Source of the DNA: FEN-1191 sp964528845
GTDB taxonomy: Bacteria > Pseudomonadota > Gammaproteobacteria > Steroidobacterales > Steroidobacteraceae
Assembly (NCBI GenBank): GCA_964528845.1
Contig: CAZGVE010000001.1
Span: forward strand, 124,001-188,000
DNA length: 64,000 nucleotides
Direction: 5' to 3'
The notes under the pieces were generated by a model. The model saw nothing but the letters and a program-made list of their open reading frames with translations. It was not told the origin of the DNA and ran no database searches. Position numbers and translations under genes: made by a program. Positions 1 to 9,053 of this stretch are shown here, piece by piece. The number at the start of each line of letters is the position of its first letter. Position 1 is the stretch's first letter.

Positions 1-1
1 G

Positions 2-1894
2 CTCGCGGACGGACTCGGCGCCGAGTGGCTGGTGGTCTACGTCGAGACTCCCGATCTGATCGGCCTGTCCGAAGCCGATCGCAATCGCCGCATCGCGATC
101 CTGCGGCTCGCCGACTCGCTCGGTGCCGAAGCCATCACGCTGGGCGGCCCGGCCGCGGCACCTGAACTGCTCGAATACGCACGCACGCGCAATGTGACGC
201 GACTGCTGGTCGGCGCGCCACGCCGGCCGCGCTGGCGCCGCCTGCTGTGGCCGGGCACGACCGACAAGCTGCTGGCGGCCTCGCGCGAGATCGACGTGAT
301 CGTGATCGGGGCGGCGCCGAACGGGGAGCGAGCCGCCGCGCCGCGCGAGGCCGGACCGTTGACGGCGACCGCGGACCGGAAGCGCCGCTGGCCACGCTAC
401 GGTCTGGCGGTGCTCTCGACTCTGGCAGCAACCGGCGTGTGCACGCTGCTGTACGAATGGATTCCGGGACTAGGGCTCGCAAACCTGGTGATGCTCTACC
501 TGCTGAGCACGGCTCTGGTCGCGGTATACGCCGGACGGAGGGCGGCCATCCTGAGTTCGGTGCTCGGGGTCCTGGCCTTCGACTTCATGTTCGTCCCACC
601 GCGCTTCGACTTCGCGGTATCCGACGCGCAGTACCTGATCACGTTCGCGACGATGCTCATCGTGGCATTGATCATCGGCAACCTGAACGCCAGCGTGCGA
701 TTGCAGGCGCGCGTGGCCGGTCACCGCGAGCGGCGCACCGCGCTGCTGTATGCAATGAGCCGCCAGCTGGCCGCGACTCGCGGACGCGAGGAGATGGCCC
801 GGGTCGCGGTCCAGCACGTCGGCCAGGTGTTCGCCAGCCGCGCGGTGCTGCTGTTCGGCGACGAGGATGGCCGCGTGCGCTACCCGCGCGCCGAACGGCT
901 CGAGGGCTCCTTTGCGGGTGCCGATCTCGGTGTCGCGCAGTGGGTCCTTGACCATGGCAAGCCGGCCGGGCTCGGCACCGACACTCTCAGCGGCGCGACC
1001 GGGCTGTACCTGCCGCTCGCGGGCGGCGAGCGCGCACTCGGTGTGCTCGCAGTGCTGCCCGGGAATCCGCGCCGCGTGACCCTTCCCGAGCAGTACCGGC
1101 TGCTCGAGACCTTCGCCGCGCAGATCGGGCTGGCGTTGCAGCGCGCTGACCTGGCCGCGCATGCGCAGGCTGCCGAAGTGCGTGCCGAGAGCGAGGCCAT
1201 CCGCAATGCGCTGCTCGCCTCGATATCGCACGACCTGCGCACGCCGCTCGCGACGATCGCGGGCGGTGCGGCGACGCTGGCCGGCAACCTCGACGCACTC
1301 AGTGCCGCTGACCGGTACGCACTGGCCCACTCGGTCAGCGAGGAGGCGACGCACATGAGCGAGCGCATCACGACGTTGCTCGACCTGGTGCGGCTCGAGA
1401 CTGGCGCGATCCAGCCGCGCTTTGACCTCTACCCCCTCGATGAGATCGTGGGCTCGGTGCTGCACCGGCTCGAGCAGCGGCTGCGCGACCATCCGGTGCG
1501 CATCGAGATTCCCGCCGACCTGCCGTTGATCCATGGCGATGGCCGCCTGATCGAGCAGGTACTCGAGAACCTGCTCGACAACGTCAGCAAGTACACGCCG
1601 CCGGGCGCCGCGGTCCGGATCCGCGCTCAGGCACTCTCGCGCCAGATCGAGATCAGCGTCGAAGATGACGGCCCAGGACTCCCCGGCGGTGACCCGGAGG
1701 TCCTGTTCGAGAAGTTCCAGCGTGGAGCTCCGGAGGGCGCGGTCGGGGGGATCGGGCTCGGTCTCGCGATCTGCCGCACCATCCTGGCACTGCACAAGGG
1801 GCGCATCTGGGCCGAGAACCGAACCCCGCACGGTGCCGCCTTCCGCTTCACCGTTCCGCGTGCACCGGCGACTCGCGCCGCAACCGTGTCCTGA
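2..1894 (+). CDS. kdpD: Sensor histidine kinase KdpD, 5'-truncated by window edge
   Basis: Osmosensitive K+ sensor kinase that controls kdpFABC transcription with KdpE. The reading frame is open from base 2 and only about the last 630 residues are visible; the N-terminal KdpD domain with its Walker motifs lies upstream. Visible in order: the end of a universal-stress-protein-like domain (VVYVETP, then an Ile/Val-rich strand ending VIVIGAAP), a four-helix DUF4118 membrane region (about residues 135-240 of the visible part), a GAF-like domain, a HisKA dimerisation helix with the phospho-acceptor motif SISHDLRTPL, and a HATPase domain with an N box (NLLDNVSKYTP), DDGPGLP and GIGLGLAI. All catalytic boxes look intact. 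kdpE starts 11 bases downstream, so the two are co-transcribed. kdpFABC would be expected just upstream, outside the window. Confidence 0.95.
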   Translation, partial: LADGLGAEWLVVYVETPDLIGLSEADRNRRIAILRLADSLGAEAITLGGPAAAPELLEYARTRNVTRLLVGAPRRPRWRRLLWPGTTDKLLAASREIDVIVIGAAPNGERAAAPREAGPLTATADRKRRWPRYGLAVLSTLAATGVCTLLYEWIPGLGLANLVMLYLLSTALVAVYAGRRAAILSSVLGVLAFDFMFVPPRFDFAVSDAQYLITFATMLIVALIIGNLNASVRLQARVAGHRERRTALLYAMSRQLAATRGREEMARVAVQHVGQVFASRAVLLFGDEDGRVRYPRAERLEGSFAGADLGVAQWVLDHGKPAGLGTDTLSGATGLYLPLAGGERALGVLAVLPGNPRRVTLPEQYRLLETFAAQIGLALQRADLAAHAQAAEVRAESEAIRNALLASISHDLRTPLATIAGGAATLAGNLDALSAADRYALAHSVSEEATHMSERITTLLDLVRLETGAIQPRFDLYPLDEIVGSVLHRLEQRLRDHPVRIEIPADLPLIHGDGRLIEQVLENLLDNVSKYTPPGAAVRIRAQALSRQIEISVEDDGPGLPGGDPEVLFEKFQRGAPEGAVGGIGLGLAICRTILALHKGRIWAENRTPHGAAFRFTVPRAPATRAATVS

Positions 1895-1905
1895 CGGCGG
1901 GCGCG

Positions 1906-2604
1906 ATGACTGTCGCGAGCCGCGTGATCCTCGTAGTCGAGGACGAGCCGCAGATCCGGCGTGTGCTGCGCACACTGCTCGAGCTGGAACAATTCCGGGT
2001 CATCGAGGCGGAGAACGCGGCGCGCGGCCTGATCGAGGCGGCCACGCACAAGCCCGACCTCGCGATCATCGACCTGGGGCTGCCGGATCGCGACGGCCTC
2101 GCGGTGATCAAGGGTATCCGCGCGTGGTCGCCGATGCCGATCATCGTGCTGTCCGCACGCAGCGACGAACTCGGCAAGGTGACCGCGCTCGAGGCGGGTG
2201 CCGACGACTATGTGACCAAGCCTTTCGGTCCGCGCGAGTTCATCGCGCGCATGCAGGTGGCGCTGCGCCGCGCTGCGCGTGCCGGCGTCCCCGAGGCGAT
2301 GCTGCACATCGGCGCGTGGCGCATCGACCTCCAGGCCCGGCTGGCGCGCAACGCTTCAGGCGAGCTGCTGCACCTGACGCCGATCGAGTTCCGGCTGCTC
2401 GAGGTTCTTGCGCAGCACGTCGGCCTGGTGGTGACGCACCGCACGCTGCTGCTGCAGGTCTGGGGACCGGGCAGAGCGGAACAGACCCAGTACCTGCGCG
2501 TGTACATGAAGCAGCTGCGCGCCAAGCTCGAGCCGGACCCGTCCCGGCCGCGCTGGCTGCTCACCGAGACCGGTGTCGGCTACCGCCTCGCGCAGCCGGA
2601 GTAG
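1906..2604 (+). CDS. kdpE: Response regulator KdpE
   Basis: OmpR-family response regulator, 232 aa, partner of KdpD and activator of the Kdp potassium pump genes. The N-terminal receiver has the acidic pair in LVVEDEPQ, the phospho-acceptor Asp in IIDLGLPDRDG, a Ser in VLSARSD, and the conserved Lys in YVTKPFG. The C-terminal half is a winged-helix trans_reg_C domain (LTPIEFRLLEVLAQHVGLVVTH, then a short segment ending GVGYRL). The ATG at 1906 directly follows kdpD and gives a full-length family member. All key residues are present, so it should be functional. Confidence 0.96.
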   Translation: MTVASRVILVVEDEPQIRRVLRTLLELEQFRVIEAENAARGLIEAATHKPDLAIIDLGLPDRDGLAVIKGIRAWSPMPIIVLSARSDELGKVTALEAGADDYVTKPFGPREFIARMQVALRRAARAGVPEAMLHIGAWRIDLQARLARNASGELLHLTPIEFRLLEVLAQHVGLVVTHRTLLLQVWGPGRAEQTQYLRVYMKQLRAKLEPDPSRPRWLLTETGVGYRLAQPE

Positions 2605-2611
2605 CAGCGGC

Positions 2612-3184
2612 ATGCATGCCTTCCTGGTCTCGGTGGCCGCGGTCTCGCTTGGGGAACTCGGCGACAAGACGCAGCTGCTCGCTCTGCTGCTGGCGACCCG
2701 GCTGCGCGCACCCGTGCCGGTGATCTTCGGCATCCTGGCCGCGACCGTGGCCAATCACCTGATCGCATGCCTGATTGGACAATGGGCCGGCGCGCGCCTC
2801 GATCCGCAGCTGCTGCGCTGGGCGCTCGGGATTTCGTTCCTGGTGCTCGCCGGCTGGGTGCTGGTGCCGGACGCCGCCGATGCACAGGCAGCGACGCGCT
2901 CCGGCTACGGTGCCTTCGCCCTCACCGTGGTCACGTTCTTCCTCGCCGAGATGGGAGACAAGACGCAGATCGTGACCCTGGCCCTCGCGGCCCGGTACCT
3001 GACACTCCTGCCGGTACTCGCCGGCACGGTCAGCGGCATGATGCTGGTGGACATTCCGACCGTGCTGCTCGCGGGCCACCTGACGCGCACGCTGCCGCTG
3101 AACTGGATACGGCGCGCGGCCGCACTGATCTACCTCGCGCTAGGCGTCACGACGCTGCTCGGCGGTTCCGCGCCACGCGCCTGA
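2612..3184 (+). CDS. TMEM165/GDT1 family cation exporter (UPF0016)
   Basis: Small integral membrane protein, 190 aa, of the GDT1/TMEM165/MneA family, whose characterised members export Mn2+ or exchange Ca2+/Mn2+ for H+. The family hallmark, E-x-G-D-K-T, appears twice: SLGELGDKTQ near residue 13 and LAEMGDKTQ near residue 115. This reflects the internal duplication of two three-helix halves. I place the start at ATG 2612 because it gives the usual family N-terminus immediately before the first helix; an upstream GTG would extend into kdpE. It lies 7 bases after kdpE and could be read through from kdpDE. The substrate in this organism is not known; Mn2+ is the best family-based guess. Confidence 0.85.
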   Translation: MHAFLVSVAAVSLGELGDKTQLLALLLATRLRAPVPVIFGILAATVANHLIACLIGQWAGARLDPQLLRWALGISFLVLAGWVLVPDAADAQAATRSGYGAFALTVVTFFLAEMGDKTQIVTLALAARYLTLLPVLAGTVSGMMLVDIPTVLLAGHLTRTLPLNWIRRAAALIYLALGVTTLLGGSAPRA

Positions 3185-3194
3185 AGCCTGGCGG

Positions 3195-3239
3195 AGGCGG
3201 CCATGCCCTCAGGCGGCCATGCCCTCAGGCGGCGATGCC
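3195..3239. repeat. Tandem 16-bp repeat over the prlC stop codon
   Basis: Two perfect tandem copies of a 16-base unit (AGGCGGCCATGCCCTC) occupy 3195-3210 and 3211-3226, followed by a partial, diverged third copy to 3239. The third copy encodes the last residues of prlC, and the prlC stop codon is at 3225-3227. The repeat fills most of the 40-base gap between the convergent GDT1-family gene and prlC. It looks like a local slippage duplication of the 3' end of prlC rather than a terminator, since no T-run follows. Confidence 0.7.
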
Positions 3240-5258
3240 GTACTGGCGCATCAGGGCCGCGACATCCGGCTTGCGCCCCCGGAACTCGACGAATGCTTCG
3301 AGCGCGTCGCGGCTGCCGCCGCGCGAGAGCACGCTGTCGAGAAAACGCTGCGCGGTGGGTCGGTCGAAGGTGCCACGTTCCACGAATGCGCCGAAAGCAT
3401 CGGCGGCGAGTACCTCGGCCCACTTGTAGCTGTAGTAGCCAGCGGCGTACCCGCCCGCGAAGATATGTCCAAACCCATGGGGATAGCGATTCCATTCGGG
3501 AATCCGCACCACCGCCACCTCGCTCCGGACCTGCCGCAGGATCTCGTAGACGCGCCCGCCGCGCGCCGGGTCGTATTGCGCATGCAGGCGCATGTCGAAC
3601 AACGCAAACTCGGCCTGTCGCAGCGTCGAAAGGCCTGCCTGGAAACTGCGTGTCGCGATCAGCGCGCGCTGCTTGTCGGCGGGGATCGGCTCGCCCGTGC
3701 GCACGTGCGAGGAAATGCGCTGCAGCACCTCGGACTGCCAGGCGTAGTTCTCCATGAACTGGCTCGGCAGCTCCACCGCATCCCACGCCACTCCATTGAT
3801 GCCGGCGAGGCTCGGATAATTCACGCGCGTGAGCATGTGATGCAATCCGTGCCCGAATTCGTGGAACAGCGTGACGACGTCATCGTGCGTCAGCAGCGCC
3901 GGGCGATCGCCTGCGGGTGGCAGGGAATTGCAGACCAGGTAGGCGACCGGCAGCACGACCTGGCCGGTCAGCGCCTTGCGGCCGATGCAGTCGTCCATCC
4001 AGGCGCCGCTGCGCTTGTGCGGTCTGGCGTACGCATCGAGGAAGAACGCCGCCAGCGGTGCGCCATCGCCGCTCTGCACCTCGTAGTAGCGAACGTCCGG
4101 GTGCCAGACGGCGACGCCGCTGCGCTCGCGGATGCGCACGTCGAACAGCTTCTCGATCACCTCGAACAGTCCCTGCAGAACGTGTGGCAGCGGCAGGTAG
4201 TCGCGCAGCTCCTCCTGCGAGACCGCGTAACGGCTCTGCTGCAGCCGCTCCGAGTAGTACGTGATATCCCACGGTTCGAGCGGCGTGCCCGCGAACGCCT
4301 CGAGCTCGGCCAGTTCGGCGAGGGCGGCCGGCTTGGCGGAGCGCACCAGCGCCTCCAGGAAGCTTACGACCTCAGGGACCGTGCGTGCCATGCGGTTGGC
4401 CAGCGCGTAGTCGGCATAGCTGTGGAAATCCAGCAGCTGCGCCGCTTCGTGCCGCAGCCTCAGGATATCTTCCATGACCTGGGTATTGTCGAATCGGCCG
4501 GCACCAGGGCCCTGATCGGACGCCCGGGTGGACCAGGCTTCGTAGAATGCGCGGCGCAGCGCTGGTGATTCCGCGTCGGTCATGACTGCCACGTAGGTGG
4601 GCTGGTCGAGACCAAACAGCGCGCCCGGAAGCCCGCGTTCGCGCGCCCGGCGCGTGGCCTGCTCGAGGATATCGGCGTTGATGCCGCGCAGCTGCGCGGT
4701 GTCGGTCACCGCATGCGACCAGGCGTTGGTCGCGTCCAGCACGTTCTCCTCGAAGCGAGCCGATAGCCTCGAGAGTTCCATCATCACGGCCTTGAACCTT
4801 GCCTTGCGCGGCGCGTCCAGCGCGACGCCGGCCAGGCGAAAATCGCGCAGCGCGTGCTCGAGAACCTCGTGCTGCACGGCGTCCAGGGTCTGCGCGCCGG
4901 ACTGCGCGATCCGCGCGTAGGCGCGGTAGAGACGCTCGCTCTGGGCGAGATCGGTGTGGTACTCGGACAGCAGCGGCAGGCAGGCGTTGTAGGCCGCCCG
5001 CAGCGGCTCGGAATTCATGACCGCATTGAGATGGCCGACAGGTGACCAGACGCGTCCGAGCCGGTGGCGCAGTTCCTCGAGCGGCTCGACCACTGACTGG
5101 AAGCTGGGATCAGGCTCGGCCTCGATCACGGCCACGCGCGCGCGCTGCTCGGCGAGCAGTCGCGCGATTGCAGGCTGGACGTGCTCGGCCCTGATGGTGT
5201 CGAAGCGCGGCAGAGGCCCCTGTTCGAGCAGTGGATTGTCGTCTGCGGGCGTGGGCAT
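3225..5258 (-). CDS. prlC: Oligopeptidase A (M3 metallopeptidase)
   Basis: Cytoplasmic zinc metallopeptidase of family M3, 677 aa, close to the 680 aa of E. coli PrlC/OpdA. It degrades short peptides, including cleaved signal peptides. The zinc motif HEFGHG is present (about residue 466), and the third ligand Glu follows in the ELPSQFMENY motif about 25 residues later. The C-terminus contains the conserved stretch GFGHIFAGGYAAGYYSYKWAEVL, which contributes to the active-site cleft. It is divergent from gor and shares a 106-base upstream region with it. Its 3' end faces the GDT1-family gene. Confidence 0.96.
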   Translation of the reverse strand: MPTPADDNPLLEQGPLPRFDTIRAEHVQPAIARLLAEQRARVAVIEAEPDPSFQSVVEPLEELRHRLGRVWSPVGHLNAVMNSEPLRAAYNACLPLLSEYHTDLAQSERLYRAYARIAQSGAQTLDAVQHEVLEHALRDFRLAGVALDAPRKARFKAVMMELSRLSARFEENVLDATNAWSHAVTDTAQLRGINADILEQATRRARERGLPGALFGLDQPTYVAVMTDAESPALRRAFYEAWSTRASDQGPGAGRFDNTQVMEDILRLRHEAAQLLDFHSYADYALANRMARTVPEVVSFLEALVRSAKPAALAELAELEAFAGTPLEPWDITYYSERLQQSRYAVSQEELRDYLPLPHVLQGLFEVIEKLFDVRIRERSGVAVWHPDVRYYEVQSGDGAPLAAFFLDAYARPHKRSGAWMDDCIGRKALTGQVVLPVAYLVCNSLPPAGDRPALLTHDDVVTLFHEFGHGLHHMLTRVNYPSLAGINGVAWDAVELPSQFMENYAWQSEVLQRISSHVRTGEPIPADKQRALIATRSFQAGLSTLRQAEFALFDMRLHAQYDPARGGRVYEILRQVRSEVAVVRIPEWNRYPHGFGHIFAGGYAAGYYSYKWAEVLAADAFGAFVERGTFDRPTAQRFLDSVLSRGGSRDALEAFVEFRGRKPDVAALMRQYGIAA

Positions 5259-5364
5259 GGGGTCGACCGGGTAGCCGAAAGGGTGCGCATTTTAGCGCGT
5301 GGAGCACGGTGTAACATGCGCGGCAGTCAACAGTTTCCACGGCGGTGTTTTGGGGTCCGTACGC

Positions 5365-6714
5365 ATGACATTCGACTATGACCTGATCGTGATCGGCGGC
5401 GGCAGTGGCGGCCTCGCCTGCGCGCAGCGGGCGGCGGAGCATGGCGCGCGCGCGCTGCTGGTCGAAGGTCACCGGCTGGGGGGCACCTGCGTCAACGTCG
5501 GCTGCGTGCCCAAGAAGATCATGTGGAATTCCGCGCAGATCGCCCATGCGCTGCACGATGCGCCGGACTACGGCTTCGAGCTGGTACGCGGGCGGCATGA
5601 CTGGCAGCACCTGCGTCGAGCGCGGGATGCCTATATCGCGCGCCTGAATGACATCTACGCCAGCAATCTCGAGCGCCGCGGGGTCGCGCTGGAGCGCGGA
5701 TTCGGAAAACTGCGCGACGCGCACACCGTGGTGATCGGCGAGCGCGTGCACTCGGCGGCCCAAATCGTGCTCGCGACCGGGGGACGGCCGACGGTGCCGG
5801 CTCTGCCAGGAGCCGCACTCGGCATCACTTCCGACCAGTTCTTCGAGCTCGACGCGCGCCCCAACGGCGTGGCGATCGTGGGCAGCGGCTACATCGCAGC
5901 CGAGCTGAGCGGCATCTTCTCCGCGCTCGGCGCGCATACCACGCTGGTGGCGCGCCATGAGCACATCCTCCGCCAGTTCGACTCGATGCTCGGCGAGGCA
6001 CTGATGCGGATCATGCGCGACGAGGGCATCGAGATCTGCACCGGTGCAGTTCCCGTGTCGCTGGCACGCAATGCCGCCGGGCTGCTGGAACTCGCGCTGG
6101 CCGACGGACGGCTCGTCGGGCCCTTCGAGTGCGTGGTCTGGGCGGTGGGGCGCAGCCCGGTGACTGACAATCTGGGGATCGAGGCGCTGGGACTTACGCG
6201 CGACGCGGCCGGACACGTGCTGACCGACGACTACCAGCGCACCAATTGCCCATCGGTGCACGCGATCGGCGATTGCACGCAGCACGCCGGCCTCACGCCG
6301 GTCGCCATCGCGGCCGGGCGCCGCCTGTCGGATCGTCTGTTCGGCGGGCAGCCCGACCGGCACCTGGACTACGAGAACGTGCCGACGGTCCTGTTCAGCC
6401 ATCCGCCGATCGGCACGGTAGGCCTCAGCGAGCAGGCGGCGCGGGCGCGCCACGGTGATGCCGTGCGCGTGTACCGTTCGGGCTTCACGCCGATGTATCA
6501 CGCGCTCACGGCCCGCAAGCCACGCGCGGAACTCAAGCTGGTCACGATCGGGCCCGAGCAGCGGATCGTCGGCATCCATGTGATCGGGCCGGGCGCCGAC
6601 GAGATGCTGCAGGGCTTTGCGGTGGCGCTGCGGATGGGCGCGACCAAGCGGGACTTCGACGAGACGGTCGCGATTCACCCGACCAGCGCCGAGGAGCTGG
6701 TCACGATGCGCTAG
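5365..6714 (+). CDS. gor: Glutathione-disulfide reductase
   Basis: FAD-dependent NADPH:glutathione reductase, 449 aa, keeping glutathione reduced in the cytoplasm. An N-terminal FAD motif (VIGGGSGGLACA) is followed by the redox-active disulfide motif GGTCVNVGCVPKK (Cys about 42 and 47), an NADPH-binding GSGYIAAEL segment, the second FAD motif AIGDCTQHAGLTPVAI, and the C-terminal dimer/active-site motif HPTSAEELVTMR. ATG 5365 is chosen because translation then begins directly at the FAD strand; in-frame upstream starts add an unrelated extension. Its stop codon overlaps that of the convergent lipoprotein gene through the shared palindrome CTAG at 6711-6714. Confidence 0.95.
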   Translation: MTFDYDLIVIGGGSGGLACAQRAAEHGARALLVEGHRLGGTCVNVGCVPKKIMWNSAQIAHALHDAPDYGFELVRGRHDWQHLRRARDAYIARLNDIYASNLERRGVALERGFGKLRDAHTVVIGERVHSAAQIVLATGGRPTVPALPGAALGITSDQFFELDARPNGVAIVGSGYIAAELSGIFSALGAHTTLVARHEHILRQFDSMLGEALMRIMRDEGIEICTGAVPVSLARNAAGLLELALADGRLVGPFECVVWAVGRSPVTDNLGIEALGLTRDAAGHVLTDDYQRTNCPSVHAIGDCTQHAGLTPVAIAAGRRLSDRLFGGQPDRHLDYENVPTVLFSHPPIGTVGLSEQAARARHGDAVRVYRSGFTPMYHALTARKPRAELKLVTIGPEQRIVGIHVIGPGADEMLQGFAVALRMGATKRDFDETVAIHPTSAEELVTMR

Positions 6715-7364
6715 CCCGGTGGCACGGCGACGACGGCCGCGACCACCTTGCGCAGCGCCTGGCCGGTAGCCTCACCGAAGGCCGCCACGACGGCCTGCAT
6801 GCGATCGTCCTGCGCTCGCACCTCGCTGTCCGCGATCACGCTGATTGCTGACTCGCCGGCGCCGCGCCGTGCCAATGTCGCGATCAGCGTCACGTGGACG
6901 GTGGGTGGGCCTGCCTCGCGGTATTGCGCCTCGAAGTGGCGCAACTCGAGTGCCAGCACGTAATCGGGGACGAACGGAGCGCCCTCAGCGTCCACCAGCG
7001 AAAATCGCCCCGTGGGACGCAGCGCATCGATCGCGAGCGCCTGCAGCATCGCGGTCGTGTCCGCAGCCCAGCGCGCGCCGCGGTAGTGATCGAACCGTGC
7101 GCCGGAGCGCAGCACCGCGATCGCGTCGCCCGCCAATCCCGGCCCCGCCGCGGGAGCGAGCACCTGCAGACTCCGGCGCGAGGCCGGAACCCCGGGCACG
7201 GCCGTGACGTCGGGCGCGACCGCGGCCGGACCAGGATCGAGCAGGTAGCTCTGCGGCGCGGGCTCACTGCTGTGCAGGCCGCTCACGCAGGCGGTGAGTG
7301 CGATGGCAGCCAGCGCGGCGAGGAGCATCGCCGCTGGTGCGCGGCGCGCGGTGCGCGGCTTCAT
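6711..7364 (-). CDS. ABC-type lipid transport auxiliary lipoprotein (PqiC-like)
   Basis: Predicted outer-membrane lipoprotein of 217 aa belonging to the family of auxiliary lipoproteins associated with MCE transporters (PqiC/DUF330-like). The N-terminus is a classical lipoprotein signal: basic residues, a hydrophobic stretch and the lipobox LTAC (Cys about 26), then a Ser/Pro linker and the SYLLDPGP strand typical of the family. It is the last gene of the permease-ATPase-MCE-lipoprotein operon, and its ATG overlaps the MCE stop codon (ATGA). By analogy with PqiABC it may help link the MCE protein to the outer membrane. Its 3' end overlaps gor. Confidence 0.8.
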   Translation of the reverse strand: MKPRTARRAPAAMLLAALAAIALTACVSGLHSSEPAPQSYLLDPGPAAVAPDVTAVPGVPASRRSLQVLAPAAGPGLAGDAIAVLRSGARFDHYRGARWAADTTAMLQALAIDALRPTGRFSLVDAEGAPFVPDYVLALELRHFEAQYREAGPPTVHVTLIATLARRGAGESAISVIADSEVRAQDDRMQAVVAAFGEATGQALRKVVAAVVAVPPG

Positions 7365-8311
7365 GGGGGAATCGCCACGCCGGGCGTGGGCGGCTGGTAG
7401 ATCAGGCGCGACGGATTCTCCTTCAGGCTGCGCGAGAGATCGCGGATCTGCTGCGAGGCCTCGCGGCTGTCGCGCAGCAGTCCCTCGATCTGTGGCAGCC
7501 CGGTGCGCACGAAGCCACTGAACTGTGCGCGGTTCTCGCCGACGAACGCGTCGAACTCGGCGCTGGCACCAGCCAGATGGTCGGTGGTGGCGTGCAGCTG
7601 CTGCATGCTCGCCAGGAAGTCCACGCTGGCGGTGCGGGTAACCTGGTGCAGGTCGCCAATGACCGCGCGCGCATCGGTCGTCGTGTCACGCAGCTCGCCC
7701 AGCAGCGCGTCGAGATTGCGCGCGCTCTGCGGCAGTCCGGCCGAGGCGTGCTCCAGATCGCCGATGATGCCCTGGATGGCGCTGATATTGCGGTCCGAGA
7801 GGATGCGTGTGGCGCGCACGACCAGCTCATTGAGCCTGCCCGTCAGATCGGGCAGGCTGCTGAGAAACACGTCGAAGTCGGAATGCGCCGAGCGGATCAC
7901 CGGATAGGTCTCGCTCGGCACGGCCGCGAGCAGCCGTCCCTCCACATCGCGCTGCAGCGTGAGGTCGATGTACAGCAGTCCGGTCACCCCCTGCAACTGC
8001 AGCTGCGCGATCGTGCGGTCCGAGATCGGCGTCGTCGCGTCGATGTCGGCGATGATCTGCACACGGTTGGCCGCGCGTGGATCGATGCGCATGCGCTGGA
8101 CGCGGCCAACGTCGACGCCGAGGTAGCGAACCGCACCGCCCTCGGTGAGGCCGCTGACGCTGCCGTCGAAATAGATCTCGTAGCGCTGGTAGTTGCGGTG
8201 CTCGCGGCTGTCCGAGTACCAATACACGAACAGGGCACCCATGGCGGCGACCAGCAGCACGAAGCTGCCGACCGCGAGATAGTTCGCGTCACGCTCCACG
8301 CGGCACCGCAT
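7361..8311 (-). CDS. MlaD/MCE family lipid-transport protein
   Basis: Periplasmic, inner-membrane-anchored MCE-domain protein, about 316 aa, expected to be the substrate-binding part of an Mla-like phospholipid ABC transporter. A single N-terminal membrane helix (YLAVGSFVLLVAAMGALFVYW) is followed by one MCE domain (about residues 35-115: FDGSVSGLTEGGAVRYLGVDVGRV through GLLYIDLTL) and a long helical C-terminal part rich in Leu/Asn heptads, as in MCE proteins that form a hexameric tube. It is longer than E. coli MlaD (183 aa). The start is uncertain: ATG 8311 overlaps the ATPase gene by 23 bases, and GTG 8299 (11-base overlap) would begin at VERDANY, the usual family start. Confidence 0.85.
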   Translation of the reverse strand: MRCRVERDANYLAVGSFVLLVAAMGALFVYWYSDSREHRNYQRYEIYFDGSVSGLTEGGAVRYLGVDVGRVQRMRIDPRAANRVQIIADIDATTPISDRTIAQLQLQGVTGLLYIDLTLQRDVEGRLLAAVPSETYPVIRSAHSDFDVFLSSLPDLTGRLNELVVRATRILSDRNISAIQGIIGDLEHASAGLPQSARNLDALLGELRDTTTDARAVIGDLHQVTRTASVDFLASMQQLHATTDHLAGASAEFDAFVGENRAQFSGFVRTGLPQIEGLLRDSREASQQIRDLSRSLKENPSRLIYQPPTPGVAIPP

Positions 8312-9053
8312 GCACCCGGGCGCGTTCGCCGCGAAAGTAGGCCTGGATCCACGGATGCGGGTTCGCGGCAATCCCCGCCAGCGTGTCGCTGATCATGCGG
8401 CCATCGACGATCACGCCGACGCGGGTGCAGGTGCGGAAGATCGTGTCCAGGTCGTGCGTGATCATGACCACCGTAAGCTTCAGCTCGCGCTGCAGGTAAA
8501 TCAACAGTTCGTCGAATGCCGCGGCACTGATCGGATCGAGTCCGGAAGTCGGCTCGTCGAGGAACAGCAGCGGCGGGTCGAGCGCCAGCGCGCGCGCCAG
8601 CGCCGCGCGCTTGATCATGCCACCGGAGAGCTGCGAGGGGTACTTGGCGGCAGCATCCGGCGGCAGTCCCACGAGCTGCACCTTCAGCAGCGCCAGCTCG
8701 CCGAGCGCTCGCGCGGTCAGCTGCAGGTGTTCGATCATCGGCAGCTGCACGTTCTGGCGCACGGTGAGGGCCGAGAACAGCGCGCCTTCCTGGAACGTGA
8801 CGCCATAGCTGGCCTTCAGCGCGCGGACCTCTACTGCGCTCATCTGGTGCAGGTCGGTACCGAAAAACTTCACGGTACCCGCGTCTGGCCGGCGCAGGCC
8901 GAGTATCGTGCGCAGCAGGACCGACTTGCCGGACCCCGAACCGCCGATGATGCCGAACACCTCGCCCTCGTGCACCTGCATGTCGAGGCCGTCGTGCACG
9001 GTCTGCGCCCCAAAACGGGTCACGATACCTTGGACGTCCAGGACCGTGCGCAT
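8289..9053 (-). CDS. MlaF-like ABC transporter ATP-binding protein
   Basis: Cytoplasmic ATPase of the MCE-type lipid transporter, 254 aa. Walker A GGSGSGKSVLL (about residue 37), Q loop TFQEGALFS, signature LSGGMIKRAALARAL, Walker B PLLFLDEPTSGLDP and the H loop VMITHDLDT are all present. The signature with Met in place of Gln and the phrase KRAALARAL are characteristic of the MlaF/Ttg2A group. The ATG follows the stop codon of the permease gene with no gap, and the gene overlaps the downstream MCE gene. It would drive lipid movement between inner and outer membrane; direction and substrate cannot be read from sequence. Confidence 0.92.
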   Translation of the reverse strand: MRTVLDVQGIVTRFGAQTVHDGLDMQVHEGEVFGIIGGSGSGKSVLLRTILGLRRPDAGTVKFFGTDLHQMSAVEVRALKASYGVTFQEGALFSALTVRQNVQLPMIEHLQLTARALGELALLKVQLVGLPPDAAAKYPSQLSGGMIKRAALARALALDPPLLFLDEPTSGLDPISAAAFDELLIYLQRELKLTVVMITHDLDTIFRTCTRVGVIVDGRMISDTLAGIAANPHPWIQAYFRGERARVHAVPRGA

